A stretch of 64,000 nucleotides of DNA. Origin: Burkholderiales bacterium. GTDB lineage: Bacteria > Pseudomonadota > Gammaproteobacteria > Burkholderiales > SG8-41. Of this stretch, positions 32,327-42,062 are shown in pieces. A program made the position numbers and the translations under genes. How positions within the stretch are numbered: the first letter of the stretch is position 1; every line of letters begins with the position of its first letter. Location: contig JAIEPF010000003.1 in NCBI GenBank assembly GCA_019749945.1, positions 62,001-126,000 of the forward strand, read 5' to 3'. The notes below the pieces were generated by a model. The model did no database searches, was not told the origin of the DNA, and saw only the letters and a program-made list of their open reading frames with translations.

Positions 32327-33427
32327 TCACTGCTTTCCAGGCGGCTGCAGATAACCCGTCACTTCCAAATCAAAGCCCGCCATGCTCGGCATGCGCAGCG
32401 GCTGCGCCAGCACACGCATCTTCTTGACCCCAAGGTCGCGCAGGATCTGCGCGCCGATGCCGTAGTTGCGCAGCACGATTTTCGCCGGGCCGCCGCGTTC
32501 ATGCTGCGGTCGCGCGCGTTCCAGCAGCTCCGCCGCGGTTTCCTGACGGTGCAGCAGCACGATCACGCCGCGGTCCTCCTCGGCGATTTTCGCCATTGCG
32601 TCATGGAGATTCCACGAATGTCTGGTCGCACCGGTGTCGAGCAGGTCGATCAGCGACACCGGCTCATGCACCCGCACCAGCACTTCATCGCGCGCGGTGA
32701 ATGTGCCGCGCACCAGCGCGAGATGCGTCTGTTTGCTCGCCGCCTCGGTATAGGCCACCAGCCGGAAGGTGCCGTGCGCGGTGTCGATGTCGCGTTCGGT
32801 GGCACGCTTGACCAGCGATTCGGTGCTGCTGCGGTACTGGATCAGGTCGGTGATGGTGCCGATTTTGAGTTTGTGTTCGGCGGCGAATGTGATCAGGTCC
32901 GGCAGCCGCGCCATCTCGCCGTTGTCCTTGAGGATTTCGCAGATCACCGCCGCCGGCGTCAATCCCGCCAGCCGCGCCAGGTCACAACCGGCCTCGGTAT
33001 GTCCGGCGCGTACGAGGGTGCCGCCGTTCTGCGCCATCAGCGGAAAAATATGTCCCGGCTGCACGATGTCGGCCGGACCGGCATCAGGCCGGATTGCCGC
33101 CTGCACCGTGCGCGCGCGATCCGCCGCCGAAATGCCGGTGGTGACGCCCTCGGCGGCTTCGATCGACAGCGTGAAATTGGTGCCCATCGGCGAGCGGTTG
33201 TTGCTGACCATCAAGGGCAGGTTCAATTGCCGGCAGCGCTCCTCGGTCAGCGTCAGGCAGATCAGGCCGCGCCCGTAACGCGCCATGAAGTTGATGGTTT
33301 CGGCGGTGGCGAATTCCGCGGCGAGCACCAGATCGCCCTCGTTCTCGCGGTCTTCCTCGTCGACGAGCACCACCATGCGCCCGGCGCGCATGTCGGCAAT
33401 GATGTCGGCGGTGGAACTGATGGCCAT
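32327..33427 (-). CDS. ribB: 3,4-dihydroxy-2-butanone-4-phosphate synthase with degenerate GTP cyclohydrolase II domain
   Basis: A 366-aa RibBA-type protein. The N-terminal RibB half is intact: VDEEDRENEGDLVLAAEFAT, GRGLICLTLT, MGTNFTLSIEAAEGVTTGISAADRART and VRAGHTEAGCDLARLAGL. The C-terminal half aligns with GTP cyclohydrolase II, but where active enzymes have three zinc-binding Cys (CLTGDVFGSLRCDC style) this has SLIDLLDTGATRHSWNLHDA, with no Cys, so RibA activity is unlikely. Such RibBA hybrids are known in other proteobacteria, which keep a separate ribA. The ATG at 33427 is preferred to a TTG at 33448. The gene is downstream of ribE on the same strand. Confidence 0.93.
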   Translation of the reverse strand: MAISSTADIIADMRAGRMVVLVDEEDRENEGDLVLAAEFATAETINFMARYGRGLICLTLTEERCRQLNLPLMVSNNRSPMGTNFTLSIEAAEGVTTGISAADRARTVQAAIRPDAGPADIVQPGHIFPLMAQNGGTLVRAGHTEAGCDLARLAGLTPAAVICEILKDNGEMARLPDLITFAAEHKLKIGTITDLIQYRSSTESLVKRATERDIDTAHGTFRLVAYTEAASKQTHLALVRGTFTARDEVLVRVHEPVSLIDLLDTGATRHSWNLHDAMAKIAEEDRGVIVLLHRQETAAELLERARPQHERGGPAKIVLRNYGIGAQILRDLGVKKMRVLAQPLRMPSMAGFDLEVTGYLQPPGKQ

Positions 33428-33444
33428 GTCGTCTTTACCTGATT

Positions 33445-34035
33445 TCAAAGCTTTGATTCCTGCAATCGCTCAATGTACCGCGCCAGCAAATCCACCTCAA
33501 GATTGACCTTCGCCCCCGGCTTCAGTTGCTGCAGCGTCGTCGCGCCCAGCGTGTGCGCGATCAGATTCACCTCGAAGCTGTCGCCCTCGACCGCATTCAC
33601 CGTCAGGCTCACGCCATCCACCGCCACCGAACCCTTGCGTGCAATGTAGCGCGCAATCGCAGGCGGCGCCGTAATCACCAGGCGCCGATTATCCCCCACC
33701 GCCTCGAAGCGCGATACCGTGCCGCTGCCGTCGACGTGGCCCGTCATCAGGTGCCCGCCCAGCCGGTCGGCCAGACGCAGCGCTTTTTCGAGGTTGACCG
33801 CGGCGCCCTGTGCGAAGCCCGCAACGCTGCCCAGCGTCGCCTGCGACACCTCGGCTTCAAATCCGCTGTGATCGAAGGCCACCACCGTCAGGCACACGCC
33901 GCTGACTGCGATGCTGTCACCCAATGCGACGTCATCCATGGCAAGACCGTTGCCGGCAATGCGCAGCCGCAGGCCGCCCGGCGCAGGAACGACTTTTTCA
34001 ATACGGCCGACGGCCGCAACGATGCCGGTGAACAT
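33445..34035 (-). CDS. ribE: Riboflavin synthase, alpha subunit
   Basis: A 196-aa riboflavin synthase that dismutates two lumazine molecules to riboflavin. The two lumazine-binding repeats are clear: MFTGIVAAVGRIEKV and later LGDSIAVSGVCLTVV in the first, then HLMTGHVDGSGTVSRF and KGSVAVDGVSLTVNAVEGDSFEVNLI in the second. Length is close to the bacterial norm. Its start overlaps the ribD stop by a base, showing translational coupling. The order ribD-ribE-ribB-ribH is common in betaproteobacteria. No FMN riboswitch is visible in this operon. Confidence 0.96.
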   Translation of the reverse strand: MFTGIVAAVGRIEKVVPAPGGLRLRIAGNGLAMDDVALGDSIAVSGVCLTVVAFDHSGFEAEVSQATLGSVAGFAQGAAVNLEKALRLADRLGGHLMTGHVDGSGTVSRFEAVGDNRRLVITAPPAIARYIARKGSVAVDGVSLTVNAVEGDSFEVNLIAHTLGATTLQQLKPGAKVNLEVDLLARYIERLQESKL

Positions 34036-35132
34036 TATTTGCTCAACCGTGCCCGCACACGCACATCGTCGCCGAGCTGCCGGATATCGGTGATTTTCAG
34101 ATGGTGCCGACCGGCCAGGTTTTCCAGCGGCGGCAGATGGAACATGCCCTTGGCGGTGTCGCCGAGGATGCAGGGCGCCATGTAAATCAGCAGTTCATCG
34201 ACCAGCCCTTCGGCGAGCAATGATCCATTTAACTTGTACCCGGCCTCGACATGGATTTCGTTGCAGCCGCGGCGCGCCAGCTCCTGCAGCAGCGCCGGCA
34301 GTTGCACCTTGCCGTCATGATTGGGCAGCACCACGACCTCGGCGCCCCTGGCGCGCAGCGCCACGCTGCGCGGCACATCGGCGCCGGCGGCGGCAATCAA
34401 TGTCCCCGGCCCGAGCACGCGCGCGGTCAGCGGTGTCTGCATCCTGCTGTCCACCACCACCCGCACCGGCTGCCGGGTGGTGCCGACATCGCGCACCGTC
34501 AATAGCGGGTTGTCATCCTTGACCGTGCCGACCCCCGTCAGCACCGCGCAGGCACGCGCGCGCCAGGCATGGCCGTCGCGGCGCGCCTCGGCGCCGGTGA
34601 TCCACTGGCTCTGGCCATTGGCCAAGGCCGTGCGGCCGTCGAGGCTGGCCGCGATTTTCATGCGCACCCAAGGCGTGCCGCGGGTCATGCGCGCAATAAA
34701 ACCGATATTGAGTTCGCGCGCCTCGGTTTCCATCAAGCCGACATCGACCTGGATGCCGGCGGCGCGCAATTGATCGAATCCCCTGCCGGCGGTTTTCGGA
34801 TTCGGGTCCTGCATCGCCGCCACCACCCGCGCCGGATTCGCCTTGATCAGCGCGTCAACACAGGGCGGGGTGCGGCCATGGTGGGCGCAGGGTTCCAGCG
34901 TGACATAAACCGTTGCGCCGGCCGCCTTCTTGCGCGCCAGTTCCAGCGCGATCGGCTCGGCATGCGCGGCGCCGGCTTTTTCATGCCAGCCCTCGCCGAC
35001 CACCTTGTTGTTTTTGACGATTACGCAGCCGACGCGCGGATTGGGCGTGGTCGTATAAAGGCCGCGCGCCGCGAGCTCCAGCGCATAAGCCATGTGGCGG
35101 TAATCGTCGGGTGTGAACATAGGGTTGCTCAT
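34035..35132 (-). CDS. ribD: Bifunctional diaminohydroxyphosphoribosylaminopyrimidine deaminase/reductase
   Basis: A 365-aa RibD that deaminates and then reduces the pyrimidine intermediate of riboflavin synthesis. The N-terminal deaminase has the zinc site AGAAHAEPIAL and TLEPCAHHGRTPPCVDAL; the reductase half has VRMKIAASLDGRTA, SQWITGAEARRDGHAWRAR and VLTGVGTVKDDNPLL. A second methionine at 35120 is also possible as start. It begins 30 bp after nrdR and is the first gene of the riboflavin block. Coding is intact throughout. Confidence 0.96.
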   Translation of the reverse strand: MSNPMFTPDDYRHMAYALELAARGLYTTTPNPRVGCVIVKNNKVVGEGWHEKAGAAHAEPIALELARKKAAGATVYVTLEPCAHHGRTPPCVDALIKANPARVVAAMQDPNPKTAGRGFDQLRAAGIQVDVGLMETEARELNIGFIARMTRGTPWVRMKIAASLDGRTALANGQSQWITGAEARRDGHAWRARACAVLTGVGTVKDDNPLLTVRDVGTTRQPVRVVVDSRMQTPLTARVLGPGTLIAAAGADVPRSVALRARGAEVVVLPNHDGKVQLPALLQELARRGCNEIHVEAGYKLNGSLLAEGLVDELLIYMAPCILGDTAKGMFHLPPLENLAGRHHLKITDIRQLGDDVRVRARLSK

Positions 35133-35162
35133 CGCCGCGGCGGCGATCGGAATGACTGACGG

Positions 35163-35624
35163 TTACTTGCGGCCCGGCTTGCGCACTTCCTTGATGGCGT
35201 CGGTGAAATCATCGACGCCCTGGAAGCTGCGATAAACCGAGGCAAAACGGATATAGGCGACCTCGTCGAGTTTTTTCAGCTCACGCATCACCATTTCGCC
35301 GACACGGCGCGCCTGCACTTCGCGCTCGCCCAGCGACAGCAGTTCATTGGTCAGCGCGCCGATGGCTTCATCGACCAGGGGTGTCGGCACCGGGCGCTTG
35401 TGCAGCGCGCGCATGAAACTGGTGCGCAGCTTGCCCATGTCGAACTCGGCGCGGCTGCCGTCCTGCTTGACCACCTGCGGCATGCGCAGCTCGACGGTTT
35501 CGTAGGTCGTGAAGCGTTTGCTGCAGGAGATGCACTTGCGGCGGCGGCGGATGCTCTCCCCGTCATCACTCTCGCGCGAGTCGATGACCTGGGTTTCATC
35601 CGATTTGCAGAAAGGGCATTTCAT
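35163..35624 (-). CDS. nrdR: Transcriptional repressor NrdR
   Basis: A 153-aa NrdR, the (d)ATP-sensing repressor of ribonucleotide reductase genes. A zinc ribbon opens the protein ([19 protein letters not shown] and [14 protein letters not shown]), followed by the ATP-cone domain ([24 protein letters not shown] to [14 protein letters not shown]). Length and order are standard. It lies between glyA and ribD, all on the minus strand, a very conserved order. A tandem heptamer array starts 10 bp upstream of its start codon. Confidence 0.97.
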   Translation of the reverse strand: MKCPFCKSDETQVIDSRESDDGESIRRRRKCISCSKRFTTYETVELRMPQVVKQDGSRAEFDMGKLRTSFMRALHKRPVPTPLVDEAIGALTNELLSLGEREVQARRVGEMVMRELKKLDEVAYIRFASVYRSFQGVDDFTDAIKEVRKPGRK

Positions 35625-35633
35625 GAGGGCCGC

Positions 35634-35661
35634 GAGGAGTGAGGAGTGAGGAGTGAGGAGT
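35634..35661. repeat. Tandem heptamer GAGGAGT, four units
   Basis: Four perfect GAGGAGT units lie in the 100-bp gap between glyA and nrdR. Two TCATCAC heptamers occur at 35698-35711 in the same gap. On the transcribed minus strand the first array reads ACTCCTC. Copy number could vary between strains; any regulatory effect is not shown. Confidence 0.7.
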
Positions 35662-35724
35662 GAACATCCACTGCACCGCGGGTTTCAAGGTTTTCGCTCA
35701 TCACTCATCACCCTTGGTTCATCA

Positions 35725-36975
35725 CTATCCGGCGTAGACGGGGAATTTGTCGCACAGCGTTTTGACGCCCATGCGCACGCGCTCGATGATCATTTCGTCC
35801 TGCGGCGCGTCGAGCACGTCGGCGATCAGGTGGCCGAGTTTTTCGGCGTCGTGCTCCCTGAAGCCGCGCGTGGTCATCGCCGGCGAGCCGATGCGCACAC
35901 CGCTGGTCACCGTCGGCGTGCGCGTGTCATTGGGCACCGAATTCTTGTTGACCGTGATGTTGGCGCGGCCCAGCGCCTGCTCGGCCTCGAGGCCGGTCAC
36001 CGGCTTGTCGCGCAGGTCGAGCAGGAACAGATGGCAGTCGGTGCGGCCGGAGACGATGCGATAGCCGCGCTCCTGCATCACCTTCGCCATCACCCGCGCG
36101 TTGTCGAGCACCTGCTGCTGGTAACTGCGGAAGTCCTTCGACATCGCCTCCTTCAGCGCCACGGCCTTCGCTGCAATGACATGCATCAGCGGACCGCCCT
36201 GCGAACCGGGGAACACGGCCGAGTTCAGCACCTTCTCGTGTTGCGCATCGGCGAGGATCAGCCCGCCGCGCGGACCGCGCAGCGTCTTGTGCGTGGTCGT
36301 GGTGACAAAATCGGCGATGCCCACCGGGCTCGGATAAAGGCCCGCGGCGACCAGCCCGGCGTAATGCGCGATGTCCGCCATCAACAGCGCGCCGACGTCG
36401 TCGGCAATCTGGCGAAAGCGTTTCCAGTCGATGACCAGCGAATAGGCCGAGGCCCCGGCGATGATCAGCTTGGGTTTGCGCACCTTGGCCATCTCGGCGA
36501 CTTCGTCGTAATCAATTTCCTGGGTTTCCGGGTTGAGGCCGTACGACGCGGCGCTGTAGTACTTGCCGCTGATGTTGACCTTGGAGCCGTGGGTCAGGTG
36601 GCCGCCGTCGGACAGGCGCATGCCGAGGATGGCATCCCCCGGCTGCAAGGTCGCCAAAAACACCGCGGCATTGGCCTGCGCGCCGGAATGCGGCTGCACA
36701 TTGGCATAACCGGCCTTGAACAGCTCTTTCGCGCGGTCGATCGCCAATTGCTCGGCGATGTCGACATATTCACAGCCGCCGTAATAACGCTTGCCGGGAT
36801 AACCCTCGGCGTACTTGTTGGTCAGTACCGAACCCTGCGCGGCGAGCACGGCCGGACTGGCGTAATTCTCGGAAGCGATCAGCTCGATATGATCTTCCTG
36901 ACGCCGGGCTTCCTGCTGCACAACGCGGAAGATTTCGGGATCGGTGGCTTCGAGGGTGCTGGTAAAAATGGTCAT
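35725..36975 (-). CDS. glyA: Serine hydroxymethyltransferase
   Basis: A 416-aa PLP enzyme that converts serine and tetrahydrofolate to glycine and methylene-tetrahydrofolate. Visible are [57 protein letters not shown], the PLP lysine in [16 protein letters not shown], and [20 protein letters not shown]. The start at 36975 ([12 protein letters not shown]) matches the family; an upstream extension on the same frame is non-conserved. It heads the minus-strand glyA-nrdR-rib group. Length is normal (about 415 aa). Confidence 0.97.
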   Translation of the reverse strand: MTIFTSTLEATDPEIFRVVQQEARRQEDHIELIASENYASPAVLAAQGSVLTNKYAEGYPGKRYYGGCEYVDIAEQLAIDRAKELFKAGYANVQPHSGAQANAAVFLATLQPGDAILGMRLSDGGHLTHGSKVNISGKYYSAASYGLNPETQEIDYDEVAEMAKVRKPKLIIAGASAYSLVIDWKRFRQIADDVGALLMADIAHYAGLVAAGLYPSPVGIADFVTTTTHKTLRGPRGGLILADAQHEKVLNSAVFPGSQGGPLMHVIAAKAVALKEAMSKDFRSYQQQVLDNARVMAKVMQERGYRIVSGRTDCHLFLLDLRDKPVTGLEAEQALGRANITVNKNSVPNDTRTPTVTSGVRIGSPAMTTRGFREHDAEKLGHLIADVLDAPQDEMIIERVRMGVKTLCDKFPVYAG

Positions 36976-37183
36976 GGGCTGGAGCTGTTCGGCGGTTACC
37001 GGCTGGGGTCGCGATTTTATCATGCGAAACACCCACTTCCCGCACAGCAGCGCGCCGGCCTCAGCCCCGTTGCATGCGGCACACATATGCACCCCGGATT
37101 TGGTTACGCTGCATGGTGTTGCAAGAATAATTGCCCTCAATACATGGGAGGGCATCAACATACCGACCCAAAGGAAGAGGCCC

Positions 37184-38074
37184 ATGAACCCGTTTATCCG
37201 TTATACCGCGTTGCTGCTGTGTTTCGCCGCTGTGCCGGGGCTGGCCCTTGAAGACAAATATCTCGACGCCAACGGCGTCAAGATCCGCTACATCGACACC
37301 GGCAGGGGCGAGGCCATCGTGCTGCTGCACGGCGGCACCTCGAACCTCGAAAGCTGGACCTCGCGCGGCGTGGTCGACAATCTGGCGAAGGATTTCCGGG
37401 TGATTGCTTTTGATGCCCGCGGCCACGGCAAAAGCGACTCGCCGCACGATCCCGCCGCCTACGGCCGGCAGCAGGCACTGGACGTGGTGCGCATCCTCGA
37501 CGCGCTGAAAATCGGGCGCGCGCACATCATCGGTTTCTCGCTGGGCAGCAGCACCGTCGCGCAGCTGCTGACGCTGCATCCCGAGCGTTTTCTGACAGGG
37601 GTGCAGGTCGCCGGCGCGGGCCGTTCGCCGCAGGAAGCCAACAACCCGCGGATCGAAACCGAAGCCGCCGAAATCGCCCGCGACTGCATCAGCCGCAGCC
37701 GCGTCATGCGCCAGGCCCCGGCCGGCATGAAACCCAGCGAAGAAGAAATCCAGCAGCGCATGGCCGCCTGCCGCACCGACAGGAATTTCGACCAGCTGGC
37801 CACCGCGGCGTCATTGCGCGGTTACAGGGATCAGGCCGTCACCGCGGAGCAGATGGCCGCCGTCAAGGTGCCGACGCTGGGCATCGTCGGCACGCTGGAT
37901 CACACGCTGAAGGACATGCAGGAACTGAAAAAGCTGCGCCCTTCGATGAAACTGGTGCTGCTCGAAGGCGTGTCACATACCGGAAAAACCGGCATCCAGG
38001 GCGACCCGCGACTGGTCAGCGAAATCCGCAGCTTCATCGCCGAGCAGTCGCGCGCCGCGGCCCCGGCATACTGA
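37184..38074 (+). CDS. Secreted alpha/beta hydrolase
   Basis: A 296-aa alpha/beta-fold hydrolase with a signal peptide ([21 protein letters not shown]). The oxyanion motif is [16 protein letters not shown], then [15 protein letters not shown], and the nucleophile elbow [17 protein letters not shown] (Ser about residue 119); the late acid and His are probably in VGTLDHT and EGVSHTGKT. An AAGGAAGAGG site supports the start at 37184; earlier methionines lack homology. Relatives are esterases, epoxide hydrolases or haloperoxidase-like proteins. It diverges from glyA and its substrate is unknown. Confidence 0.86.
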   Translation: MNPFIRYTALLLCFAAVPGLALEDKYLDANGVKIRYIDTGRGEAIVLLHGGTSNLESWTSRGVVDNLAKDFRVIAFDARGHGKSDSPHDPAAYGRQQALDVVRILDALKIGRAHIIGFSLGSSTVAQLLTLHPERFLTGVQVAGAGRSPQEANNPRIETEAAEIARDCISRSRVMRQAPAGMKPSEEEIQQRMAACRTDRNFDQLATAASLRGYRDQAVTAEQMAAVKVPTLGIVGTLDHTLKDMQELKKLRPSMKLVLLEGVSHTGKTGIQGDPRLVSEIRSFIAEQSRAAAPAY

Positions 38075-38101
38075 TCACCCTTTACCAGTTACCAGCACCA
38101 G

Positions 38102-39079
38102 TTACTCGGGTTTGATCCCCGCCGCCTTGACCACGGCGGCCATCTGCTGCGTGCCGAGTTTCATGGTCTCGGTCACCTGCTCCGGCGTGGTATGCGCCGG
38201 GAACATGCCCATGTTGCCGAAACGATCCTGAATCTCCGGCATTTTCATGAATTCGCCGATGCGGCCGTTGATGTGGTTGATCACCGCACGCGGCACCTGC
38301 CGCGGCGCCACCACCGCCCACCACTGCCCGGGAAAAGCCGCATCGACACCGGCTTCCGCCATGGTCGGCACTTCGGGCAACACCGGCGAACGCTGCGGCG
38401 TGGTCACCGCCAGCGCGCGCAGCCGCCCCGCCTTCACCTGCGGCACCGAAGGCACCATGTCGGCAAAGGACAGCGCGATCTGGCCGGCAACCAGATCGAC
38501 AATCGCCACGCCCCCGCCCTTGTACGGCACATGCACGATATTGACGCCGGTGGCCGCCTTGAACACCTCACCGACGATGTGCGAGGTGGTGCCGACGCCG
38601 CCTGAACCGAAATTGAACTCTCCGGGCCGCGCTTTCGCGAGCTCGATGAATTCCTTCACACTGCGCGCCGGAAGCGAGGGATGCACCACCATCATCGGCG
38701 CCGCGGTGGCGATGATGGACACCGGCGCAAAGTCTTTGTACGGATCGAAGCCGAGGCGCTTGTAGAGAAAAGCGTTGGTCACCATCGCGCCGCCGCTGGT
38801 CAGCAGCAGCGTGTAGCCGTCGGCGGGCGCACGTGCGGCGATCTCGTGGCCGATATTGCCGGCGGCGCCGGGACGATTGTCCACGATGACCGGTTTGCCC
38901 AGCGTGTCACTGAGTTTCTGCGCGACGATCCGCGCCACCACGTCGCTGGTGCCGCCCGGCGGATAGGGTGCGATCATCCGCACCGGCTTGTTGGGATAAC
39001 CCTGCGCCTGCGCCGGCATCGGCCACACACCGGCGAACAACCATCCCGCGCACAACAATAATCCGCGCAACGCTTTCAC
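38102..39079 (-). CDS. Bug/TctC-family periplasmic solute-binding protein
   Basis: A 325-aa receptor. The start is a GTG at 39079 with a strong GGAGGGGG site; a more distal ATG at 39112 has no site. The signal peptide ends at PAQAQG, then YPNKPVRMIAPYPPGGTSDVVARIVAQKL, IVDNRPGAAGNIGHEIAARAPADGYTLL and NIVHVPYKGGGVAIVDLV follow, all typical of the family. It diverges from the mandelate racemase-like gene (start to start about 90 bp), a pairing common in Burkholderiales, so it may bind the acid that enzyme uses. No TctAB permease is nearby. Confidence 0.93.
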   Translation of the reverse strand: MKALRGLLLCAGWLFAGVWPMPAQAQGYPNKPVRMIAPYPPGGTSDVVARIVAQKLSDTLGKPVIVDNRPGAAGNIGHEIAARAPADGYTLLLTSGGAMVTNAFLYKRLGFDPYKDFAPVSIIATAAPMMVVHPSLPARSVKEFIELAKARPGEFNFGSGGVGTTSHIVGEVFKAATGVNIVHVPYKGGGVAIVDLVAGQIALSFADMVPSVPQVKAGRLRALAVTTPQRSPVLPEVPTMAEAGVDAAFPGQWWAVVAPRQVPRAVINHINGRIGEFMKMPEIQDRFGNMGMFPAHTTPEQVTETMKLGTQQMAAVVKAAGIKPE

Positions 39080-39168
39080 GGTCACCCCCTCCAGAAATGG
39101 TCGTGTCCGCATTCTAGCCCAGCCCGTCGGCTACAATCAGTGTCCCCTTCTTCCGCGCCGGGCGACCC

Positions 39169-40266
39169 ATGAAGATCACCGCCGTCACCACTTTTGTTGT
39201 ACGCATGCCGCTGCTCATCGCCGGCGACGCGCCCATGATCGGAGGCCAGGCCCGCACCGCGATGGAAACGCTGCTGGTGCGCGCCGACACCGATGCCGGC
39301 ATCAGCGGCTGGGGTGAAGGTTTCGGCCATCGCGTATGGCCCGCCACCCGCATCGTGCTCGAGCGCATGATCGCGCCGCTGTGCATCGGACGCGACCCGA
39401 CCGCCATCGCCGCGCTGATGCTCGATCTCGCCCGCGCCGTGCACGGCGCCGGCCGCAACGGCCCGGCGGTGTATGCACTGTCGGCGATCGACATCGCGCT
39501 GTGGGACATTGCCGGCAAGATCGCCAACCGGCCGCTCTACCAGTTGCTCGGCGGCAGCCCGCGCGCCGACCTCCCCGCTTACGCCAGCCTGCTGCGTTAC
39601 GGCAAAGCCGCCGCAATGGAAGCGCGCATCGCCGAAGCGCTGGCGCGCGGCTACCAACTGATCAAGATTCACGAAATCGAACCCGGCATCATCCGCGCCG
39701 CGCGCCGCGCCGTTGGCGACAACATCCCGCTGATGGTCGACTGCAACTGCCCGTGGACCGTGGCCCGGGCGCTGGCCGCGTGTCGCGAACTGCGTGAACT
39801 GAACCTCGAATGGATCGAAGAACCGGTATGGCCTCCGGAAGACCACGCCGGTCTCGCCCGTGTCCGCGCCGGAGGCGGCATCGCGGTGGCCGGCGGCGAA
39901 AACGTCGGCAGTGCCAATGAATTCCACCGCCTGTTCGAACGCGGCGCGCTCGACGTGGCGCAACCCAGCGTCACCAAGATCGGCGGCGTCACCGAACTGA
40001 ACAAGGTATTCGCCCTCGCTGAAGCGCATGGCGTACGCGTGGTGCCGCACTCGGCCTATTTCGGCCCCGGACTGCTCGCCTCGATCCACGCCTCAGCCGC
40101 ACAGGCGCAGGAAATCTGGATCGAGCGTTTTTACTGCGACTTCAACGAAAATCCCTTCGGCGATGTGATCAATCCCGTTCACGGCCGCATCGCCATACCG
40201 CAGGGCCCGGGCCTCGGCGCCGATCCCGATCCCCTGCTGCTGAAAAAACTCGCGATCGACCACTGA
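39169..40266 (+). CDS. Mandelate racemase/muconate lactonizing enzyme family protein
   Basis: A 365-aa enolase-superfamily enzyme. Metal ligands are visible as Asp191 (MVDCN), Glu217 or Glu218 (WIEEP) and Glu244 (GGEN); the KxH-type base is Lys166/His168 (LIKIHE), and a later His lies in VVPHSAYFGPGLLAS (about residue 298). This set is typical of acid sugar dehydratases and racemases of the mandelate racemase group, which act by proton abstraction next to a carboxylate. The 3' end is two bases from the next start codon. The substrate is unknown; the divergent Bug receptor suggests an imported carboxylate. Confidence 0.9.
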   Translation: MKITAVTTFVVRMPLLIAGDAPMIGGQARTAMETLLVRADTDAGISGWGEGFGHRVWPATRIVLERMIAPLCIGRDPTAIAALMLDLARAVHGAGRNGPAVYALSAIDIALWDIAGKIANRPLYQLLGGSPRADLPAYASLLRYGKAAAMEARIAEALARGYQLIKIHEIEPGIIRAARRAVGDNIPLMVDCNCPWTVARALAACRELRELNLEWIEEPVWPPEDHAGLARVRAGGGIAVAGGENVGSANEFHRLFERGALDVAQPSVTKIGGVTELNKVFALAEAHGVRVVPHSAYFGPGLLASIHASAAQAQEIWIERFYCDFNENPFGDVINPVHGRIAIPQGPGLGADPDPLLLKKLAIDH

Positions 40267-40268
40267 TC

Positions 40269-42059
40269 ATGCCCATCCTCGAACAGACTGCGATTTTCCT
40301 GCTGACCGCGGTACTGCTGGTGCCGCTGTTCCAGCGCTTCAAACTCGGCGCCGTGCTGAGTTATCTCGCCGCCGGCGTGCTGGTCGGGCCCTGGGGTTTC
40401 GGCGTTGTCGCCGAAGTCGAAACGACACTGCATTTCGCCGAATTCGGCGTGGTGCTGCTGCTGTTCCTGATCGGGCTTGAACTCGAACCCGCGCGGCTGT
40501 GGGCGCTGCGCCGTCCGGTGTTCGGCTCCGGCGGCGCTCAGGTCGGCGTCACCGGCCTGCTGCTGGCCGGCGCCGGCATGGCGCTCGGCCTGTCATGGCA
40601 GGCCGCCGTGATCGCCGGCTTCGCCGGCGCGATGTCCTCCACCGCGCTGGTGCTGTCGGCGCTCGCTGAAAAAGGCCAGCTCGGCCAGCCGCATGGCCGC
40701 GAGTCATTCGCGGTACTGCTGTTCCAGGACCTGGCGGTGATTCCGCTGCTCGCGCTGCTGCCCCTGCTCGGCGGCGACGGCCAGGCCGACGCCAACTGGA
40801 TCTCGGCAGCCAAAGGTGTAGCCGCAATCGCGATCGTCATCGTCGGCGGCCGTGTCGTGGTGCATCCGCTGCTCAAATACATCGCCACCCACGGCAGCCA
40901 TGAAGTGTTCACCGCGGCATCGCTGCTGGTGGTGATCGGCGCCGCGGCGATCATGGACCGCATCGGCCTGTCGATGGCGCTCGGCGCCTTCCTCGCCGGC
41001 GTGGTGCTCGCCGATACCGAATTCACCCATGAGCTGAAGGCCGACATCGAACCGTTCAAGGGACTGCTGCTGGGACTGTTTTTCATGGCGGTGGGCATGA
41101 GCGCCGACATCGGCCTGTTGCGCGCGCAGCCGCTGCTGGTGATTGGCCTGGCAATCGGCCTGATCGGCATCAAGGCGGCGATCATGTATGTCATCGCCCG
41201 CGTCCGCGGCGCCGACAATGAAACCGCGCAACGCAGCGCGGTGATGCTGTCCGAGGGCGGCGAATTCGCGTTTGTGCTGTTTGCCGCCGCGATCACGCTC
41301 GGCGTGCTCGACCGGCCGACCGCGCAACTGCTGATCCTGGTGGTGACGATCTCGATGCTGTTGGCGCCGGGCGTGTTTGCGCTGCACGAAAACCTGCTCG
41401 CGCGCTGGCTGGAGCGCAGCGCGCCGCCCGAATACGACAGCATCGACGGCCCGGCCAGCCCGGTGATCATCGCCGGCTACGGCCGTTACGGCCAGATCGT
41501 GTCGCGGGTGCTGCGCATGTGCGGCATTCATTTCACCGCGCTCGAAGCCAGCTACCAGCAGGTGGATTTTGTGCGCCGTTTCGGCAACAAGGTGTATTTC
41601 GGCGACGCCTCGCGCCTCGAACTGCTCGAAGCCGCCAAGGCCGGCGAAGCCAGGCTGTTCGTGCTGGCCATCGATGACATCGCGGCCTCGGTGCGCACCG
41701 CGCAGGTGGTGCGCCGGCATTTTCCGCAACTGCCGATCCTCGCCCGCGCCCGCAACCGCGTGCATTACTTCCAGTTGCGCAAACTCGGCATCACCGCGAT
41801 TTTCCGCGAAACCTTTCCCTCCAGCCTCGAAGCCGCGCATCGCGCGCTGCTGCAGCTCGGCCTCGGTGTCGCCGCCGCCGAACGCGCCATCACGCTGTTC
41901 AAGCACCATGACGAAGACCAGTTGCGCGCCCAGTACGCGGTGCATCACGACGAGGCGCAGATGATCCAGGGCGCGCGCGACGCCGCAACGCAACTGAAGG
42001 AACTGTTCGAGGCCGATGCCATCGGGCCGCAGGCCGGGTTTCCGCAGGTGGATAAATAA
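40269..42059 (+). CDS. Kef-type K+/H+ antiporter (CPA2) with RCK_N domain
   Basis: A 596-aa monovalent cation:proton antiporter. About 12 membrane helices span residues 5-380, including LLFLIGLELEPARLW, GAMSSTALVLSALAE and LLFQDLAVIPLLALLPLL, the CPA2 hallmarks. A cytoplasmic RCK_N (TrkA-N) domain follows: VIIAGYGRYGQIVSRVLR, VYFGDASRLELLEAA. It resembles KefB/KefC and YbaL, which export K+ in response to electrophile or pH stress under control of NAD(H)/glutathione adducts. No KefF/KefG partner is adjacent. The C-terminal tail has a short acidic/basic region. Confidence 0.92.
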   Translation: MPILEQTAIFLLTAVLLVPLFQRFKLGAVLSYLAAGVLVGPWGFGVVAEVETTLHFAEFGVVLLLFLIGLELEPARLWALRRPVFGSGGAQVGVTGLLLAGAGMALGLSWQAAVIAGFAGAMSSTALVLSALAEKGQLGQPHGRESFAVLLFQDLAVIPLLALLPLLGGDGQADANWISAAKGVAAIAIVIVGGRVVVHPLLKYIATHGSHEVFTAASLLVVIGAAAIMDRIGLSMALGAFLAGVVLADTEFTHELKADIEPFKGLLLGLFFMAVGMSADIGLLRAQPLLVIGLAIGLIGIKAAIMYVIARVRGADNETAQRSAVMLSEGGEFAFVLFAAAITLGVLDRPTAQLLILVVTISMLLAPGVFALHENLLARWLERSAPPEYDSIDGPASPVIIAGYGRYGQIVSRVLRMCGIHFTALEASYQQVDFVRRFGNKVYFGDASRLELLEAAKAGEARLFVLAIDDIAASVRTAQVVRRHFPQLPILARARNRVHYFQLRKLGITAIFRETFPSSLEAAHRALLQLGLGVAAAERAITLFKHHDEDQLRAQYAVHHDEAQMIQGARDAATQLKELFEADAIGPQAGFPQVDK

Positions 42060-42062
42060 AAA

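Noticed and set aside
33428..35724. FMN riboswitch upstream of the riboflavin genes
   Set aside because: Gaps between genes are too short and lack the conserved AGGGxA and GAxxxG boxes.
40704..41993. 429-codon minus-strand frame opposite the Kef-type antiporter
   Set aside because: No recognisable domain, while the + strand frame has clear transporter and RCK motifs.
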